A stretch of DNA of 64,000 bases from Limnohabitans sp. Rim8. Lineage in GTDB: Bacteria; Pseudomonadota; Gammaproteobacteria; Burkholderiales; Burkholderiaceae_C. The stretch covers positions 61,076 through 125,075 of the forward strand of contig CAMDKK010000001.1 in NCBI GenBank assembly GCA_945901045.1, in the 5' to 3' direction. Positions within the stretch are counted from its first letter, which is position 1, and each line of letters begins with the position of its first letter. Below, one piece after another: positions 63,485 to 64,000 of the stretch. Position numbers and translations under genes: made by a program. The notes under the pieces were generated by a model. That model searched no databases. It worked only from the letters and a program-made list of their open reading frames with translations, and had not been told where the DNA came from.

Positions 63485-63742
63485 TTTAGAAACACAAATG
63501 GATTGCGTCCCCGTACTTTTAATGGTACCTTAAAGAAACTTGTAAGAGAATGTGAGTTACTTAATGATGGGGCGGGGCAGAGACGTACGCTCTACAGTCT
63601 GCGACACACATACGCTACACAGGAACTGTTGGCTGTAACAGACATACACACGTTAAGTAAGCAAATGGGCAACAGCGTGCGTATGTTAGAAAAGCATTAC
63701 AGCAAACTAACCGCAACGATGGCGGCAGAGAAATTGGCTTGA
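63485..63742 (+). pseudogene. C-terminal fragment of a second tyrosine integrase
   Basis: About 85 codons match the last part of the integrase just upstream, with LYSLRHTYAT, DIHTLSKQMGNS and LEKHYSKLTATMAAEKLA shared almost exactly, while codon third positions differ widely. No start codon or N-terminal domain exists, and a TAA closes the frame upstream at 63473-63475. It is the residue of an older, related integrase, probably from an earlier insertion at the same site. Confidence 0.85.
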
Positions 63743-63760
63743 TATTTTTTTTGGAACAAA

Positions 63761-64000
63761 ATGAAATTACTTAAAACTGGATTGTTAGTCATTCTTGGAT
63801 TGGCATTGGTTGGTTGTTCAACAACTAATTCGAACCCATACAAAGCATCAACTACTAATGTACTTACTGTACAGGCAGCATTAAAACCAACCAACGCAAA
63901 ATTGCAACTAGGAAATTTTGCCTTGGCTAATGGCGTAACAGAGGAATTGCTATGCCGAATGTTAGGCCCAGTGAATGTTGCACCAGGGAAGAAACTAACA
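63761..64000 (+). CDS. lipoprotein, N-terminal part (runs off the window)
   Basis: 80 codons are visible, starting at ATG 63761 after GGAACA. The signal sequence MKLLKTGLLVILGLALVGC ends in lipobox LVGC, followed by STTNSNPYKAS. No stop occurs before the window end. The stretch is AT-rich with frequent A/T third positions, unlike the core genes, so it is likely cargo of the integrated element. I do not recognise a family. Confidence 0.75.
   Translation, partial: MKLLKTGLLVILGLALVGCSTTNSNPYKASTTNVLTVQAALKPTNAKLQLGNFALANGVTEELLCRMLGPVNVAPGKKLT

Overview
The window looks like chromosomal DNA of a Burkholderiales bacterium, most like a Comamonadaceae member such as Limnohabitans, Rhodoferax or Polaromonas. 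This placement is an inference. It rests on three intact Bug-type (tripartite tricarboxylate) binding proteins plus one decayed copy, a purD-hemF-nadD-rsfS-rlmH-maf-rng gene order, and an abundance of acyl-CoA dehydrogenases. No 16S gene is present to test it.

Region 1 (1-20766) is catabolic. It holds two acyl-CoA dehydrogenase pairs, a maleylacetate-reductase-like iron alcohol dehydrogenase with an MFS transporter, a zinc alcohol dehydrogenase, a Bug receptor, an HU gene, a 1099-residue single-chain biotin carboxylase/BCCP/carboxyltransferase, and a short-chain dehydrogenase. These are followed by a D-amino-acid-dehydrogenase-like flavoprotein, an unusual fusion of a shortened hydantoinase A piece to complete hydantoinase B, two more Bug receptors and a benzoylformate-decarboxylase-like ThDP enzyme. 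The substrates cannot be read from sequence. The set suggests import of an organic acid, CoA-dependent carboxylation and beta-oxidation-like steps.

Region 2 (20807-30327) is mixed. It has membrane proteins of unknown role, a nitroreductase, the remains of a fourth Bug receptor, a di-heme peroxidase gene interrupted by a single in-frame TAA, a three-gene gentisate operon (3-hydroxybenzoate 6-hydroxylase, gentisate 1,2-dioxygenase, fumarylpyruvate hydrolase), a PAP2 phosphatase and an NlpC/P60 lipoprotein.

Region 3 (30445-61930) is mostly core. It includes a membrane-anchored FMN glutamate-synthase-like protein, a complete RND efflux operon, YegD-like Hsp70, a periplasmic binding protein, a metallo-beta-lactamase-fold lipoprotein, icd, a cold-shock gene, clpS-clpA, a HerA-like ATPase, yebC, the purD-to-rng operon, msbA, tolB-pal-cpoB, a YeeE/YedE-type transporter and tcdA.

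Region 4 (61997-64000) is the edge of an integrated element. A tRNA-Lys(TTT) gene and its terminator are followed by a tyrosine integrase, a diverged C-terminal integrase fragment and the start of an AT-rich lipoprotein gene that runs out of the window.

The most unusual items are the hydantoinase A/B fusion, the single-chain acyl-CoA carboxylase, the nonsense-interrupted peroxidase, the histone-like tail on RsfS and the tRNA-Lys island edge. I found no CRISPR array, transposase, rRNA or recognisable defence system.
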